Positions 61,932 through 64,000 of a DNA stretch of 64,000 bases are shown one piece after another (positions within the stretch are counted from its first letter, which is position 1; every line of letters starts with the position of its first letter). Origin of the DNA: Marinicellulosiphila megalodicopiae (GTDB lineage Bacteria > Pseudomonadota > Gammaproteobacteria > Pseudomonadales > Natronospirillaceae). The DNA lies in contig NZ_AP023087.1 of the NCBI RefSeq assembly GCF_045862395.1, positions 1 through 64,000 on the forward strand, read 5' to 3'. The translations under genes were made by a program, and so were the position numbers. The notes beneath the pieces are model-generated. The model was given only the letters and a program-made list of their open reading frames with translations. It was not told the origin of the DNA and did no database searches.

Positions 61932-63998
61932 ATGGCAGTAAACGTTCGATTTAGATTTGGTTTGTTGTTTCGAATAGCAGCAGGTTTTACATTAATTACC
62001 TCATTGTTAATAGCAATTACAATCGTTAGTAGTTTAAGTACTCAACAAGTTGCTCAACAATTTAAGGAATTGTCGACACAAACGACGCCATTTTCACGAA
62101 ACTCCCAGAATTTAGCTAATCAGTTTTTATCTTTAGAAACTAAAATCCGAGCTTACGATAGCGCATTAACACCTGATCAATTAAAAAATTTATATTCCGA
62201 ATCAATTACGCTTTCCACCTTAATTGATGAAAAGATCAAACAACTTAAAATTCAAGCTGGCACTAATAAACAACAATTTTCTTTAATCGAAAATATTGAA
62301 ATTGAATTTGTTCAACTTAAAGAAATTTATGAGCAGATGAATATTTCAAAACAATTGTACTTTTCATCTAAAAATGAAATTGACGCGCTGTCAAAAAAAC
62401 TTAAACAATTCCAAAAACAATTTACACCTATGCTAGAAAATCTGTTGTTCAGTTTGGACGATATTGATGATCGAACCATGGCAATTTTGTATGAAACTCA
62501 AACCCTTGTGGTTTCAGGCATGTGGTATGTAGAGCAAATAAAATCATCAAACGATTTAACCAGTATTGAAAATGTGTCGGGTGGAGATTTTTTAATTTGG
62601 GTAGGCGACGTTACTATGCTTGCGTTGCAATTAAAAAATGCCAATGACTCTCCAGAAGTTTCTGAAGTAGTCAGCCAAATTATTCAATTGGCCTCTGAAT
62701 TAGCCGATGATGTTCGAGGCACAGCAACACCTTCACAAAAATCTAATGGTGTTGTTTCAGGTCTAGGTGCGTATCGATTACAAATACTTAAAATCCAAAA
62801 ACAACTGAATGATAATATTAATTTATTTGGCGCAAATGTAAGTTCTATTAATGAACTGATAAATGAATTAGTGAAATTAAGTACCAATCAAACCATCATT
62901 ATTGAAGCAAATGTTAAGGATCAATTTTCATCTAGTTTAACCATTATTTATACGCTAAGTGCAATTGCAGTCGTGATTGCAATTATAACGTCAGTGCTAA
63001 TAACGTTATCCTTTAAAAAAGGATTATTTAATATTAAAAACGTGTTATCTAAATTTGCCGAAGGGGATTTATCGATTAAATTTGGTAAGCACCCCAATAA
63101 TGAAATGGGGGATTTGGAGCGGTATTCTAAAAAAATGGCAGACTCCCTTAAAGATCTAATTTCTGATATTAATAATGCATTTGAACAAGTAAATGCATCA
63201 GTGAATGAATCCACTCACTTATCAAAACAAACAAGCGAGCATGTAAAGGGACAAAAAAACGAATTACAAAGAGTCAGCAGTTCGTTAGAAAAAATGAGTT
63301 TAACTGCAAATCAGGTACTGACATTTGCAGAAAATACTCAGCAAAAAGTCGAAGCTGCTGACCAATTAGCCCACCAAGGATCAACCCAAGTAAACGAGAA
63401 CCATCATTCAATTGATTCGGTTAATTTACATTTTAAAGATGCATTATCGACTATTTTAGATTTGGATAAAGGTGTCAATCAAATCGAAGTCATCTTACAA
63501 ACCATCGGATCCATTGCTGAACAAACAAATTTATTAGCATTAAATGCGGCCATCGAAGCTGCTAGAGCAGGCGAACAGGGTCGAGGCTTTGCCGTAGTCG
63601 CAGACGAAGTGAGATCGTTGGCTAATCGAACTCAGCAGTCCACCGCTGAAATTCAAGCAATGACTGTAAAAATGTTATCAGACTCTAATAAAGCAGTCAG
63701 TATGATGCAAGACAGCAGTGGCCGAATCGAAAAAAGCTTAAATTTAGCAACGCAGGCAAACGACACGATAAGCCAATTTACAGGTGTGATGGACAGTATT
63801 AGGCAATTAAGTAATAGCATTACGACTCAAACAGAAGAACAATCTTCTACGACGAAAACAGTCGCAACAAATGTTGACCATATTGCACAGTTGGCAACTA
63901 ACACTGAAAATATAGCGTTTAAAACCACTCAATCAGGCATAAATTTATCTAAAATGTCAGAAGATTTGATTCAAAAAATTAAGCGTTTTAAATTGTAA
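61932..63998 (+). CDS. Methyl-accepting chemotaxis protein
   Basis: The 688-residue receptor has a transmembrane helix (about 14-36), a long helical periplasmic domain (about 37-335) with coiled-coil content, a second transmembrane helix (about 337-360), HAMP (about 361-413) and a cytoplasmic signalling domain with tip EQTNLLALNAAIEAARAGEQGRGF shortened: EQTNLLALNAAIEAARAG near 530. Unlike PilJ it has the canonical tip. It may feed the Pil-Chp pathway via ChpC or another chemotaxis array. No ligand can be inferred. It ends near the right edge. Confidence 0.88.
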   Translation: MAVNVRFRFGLLFRIAAGFTLITSLLIAITIVSSLSTQQVAQQFKELSTQTTPFSRNSQNLANQFLSLETKIRAYDSALTPDQLKNLYSESITLSTLIDEKIKQLKIQAGTNKQQFSLIENIEIEFVQLKEIYEQMNISKQLYFSSKNEIDALSKKLKQFQKQFTPMLENLLFSLDDIDDRTMAILYETQTLVVSGMWYVEQIKSSNDLTSIENVSGGDFLIWVGDVTMLALQLKNANDSPEVSEVVSQIIQLASELADDVRGTATPSQKSNGVVSGLGAYRLQILKIQKQLNDNINLFGANVSSINELINELVKLSTNQTIIIEANVKDQFSSSLTIIYTLSAIAVVIAIITSVLITLSFKKGLFNIKNVLSKFAEGDLSIKFGKHPNNEMGDLERYSKKMADSLKDLISDINNAFEQVNASVNESTHLSKQTSEHVKGQKNELQRVSSSLEKMSLTANQVLTFAENTQQKVEAADQLAHQGSTQVNENHHSIDSVNLHFKDALSTILDLDKGVNQIEVILQTIGSIAEQTNLLALNAAIEAARAGEQGRGFAVVADEVRSLANRTQQSTAEIQAMTVKMLSDSNKAVSMMQDSSGRIEKSLNLATQANDTISQFTGVMDSIRQLSNSITTQTEEQSSTTKTVATNVDHIAQLATNTENIAFKTTQSGINLSKMSEDLIQKIKRFKL

Positions 63999-64000
63999 GA

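Overview
The window is the start of an AT-rich gammaproteobacterial chromosome, opening 100 bases upstream of dnaA. Three things point to the Pseudomonadales/Oceanospirillales side of the class: the order gshB (divergent) - pilGHIJK-chpABC, the order argC - DUF6776 - bactofilin - erpA, and two 16-bp parS sites (TGTTCCACGTGGAACA) of the Pseudomonas type. Low GC, many peptides rich in Asn, Asp, Ile and Lys, a TonB-like protein, and a Pil-Chp twitching-motility system suggest an aquatic or marine surface-associated bacterium. The species cannot be named from the sequence alone.

Layout. 0-6.4 kb: replication core dnaA-dnaN-recF-gyrB, with two parS sites inside recF and a strong terminator after gyrB. 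6.4-8.7 kb: two small genes of unknown function and a complete 1,064-bp IS1595-family insertion sequence with 8-bp target duplications. 8.7-16.3 kb: mixed genes, including a Lon-N-domain protein, an orphan minC with a UPF0158 gene, a lipoprotein with one haem motif, a LysR/DUF1330 divergent pair, a YiiX-like C92 peptidase homologue, nhaR divergent from an HPF/RaiA gene, and a cytochrome P450 C-terminal remnant. 16.3-19.1 kb: an ABC-2 exporter operon with an unknown membrane-anchored protein. 19.2-36.4 kb: the most interesting region. A CHASE8-HAMP-GGDEF cyclase (YfiN/TpbB architecture) lies divergent from two tandem operons, each encoding a TpsB transporter, a giant TpsA exoprotein and a YfiR-like periplasmic protein.

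36.4-48.1 kb: a ClC channel, argC, DUF6776, bactofilin, erpA behind a near-consensus IscR box, a short orphan ProB, a three-gene ABC-2 exporter, a periplasmic solute-binding protein, and the ruvX-tonB-gshB cluster. 48.4-64 kb: the complete Pil-Chp chemosensory operon (pilG, H, I, J, K, chpA with six HPt-like segments, chpB, chpC), then cyaY and a second methyl-accepting chemotaxis protein.

How the genes may work together. Two surface-behaviour modules share the window. Pil-Chp would control type IV pili. The YfiN-like cyclase and the two TPS-YfiR operons look like a c-di-GMP-linked adhesin module: YfiR proteins are known periplasmic inhibitors of YfiN cyclases, and here they are translationally coupled to secreted adhesin genes. 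The two TPS operons are nearly identical over about 3.5 kb (leader, tpsB and the TpsA secretion domain) but diverged in the adhesin passenger and in YfiR. This pattern suggests duplication followed by gene conversion or selective homogenisation of the secretion half.
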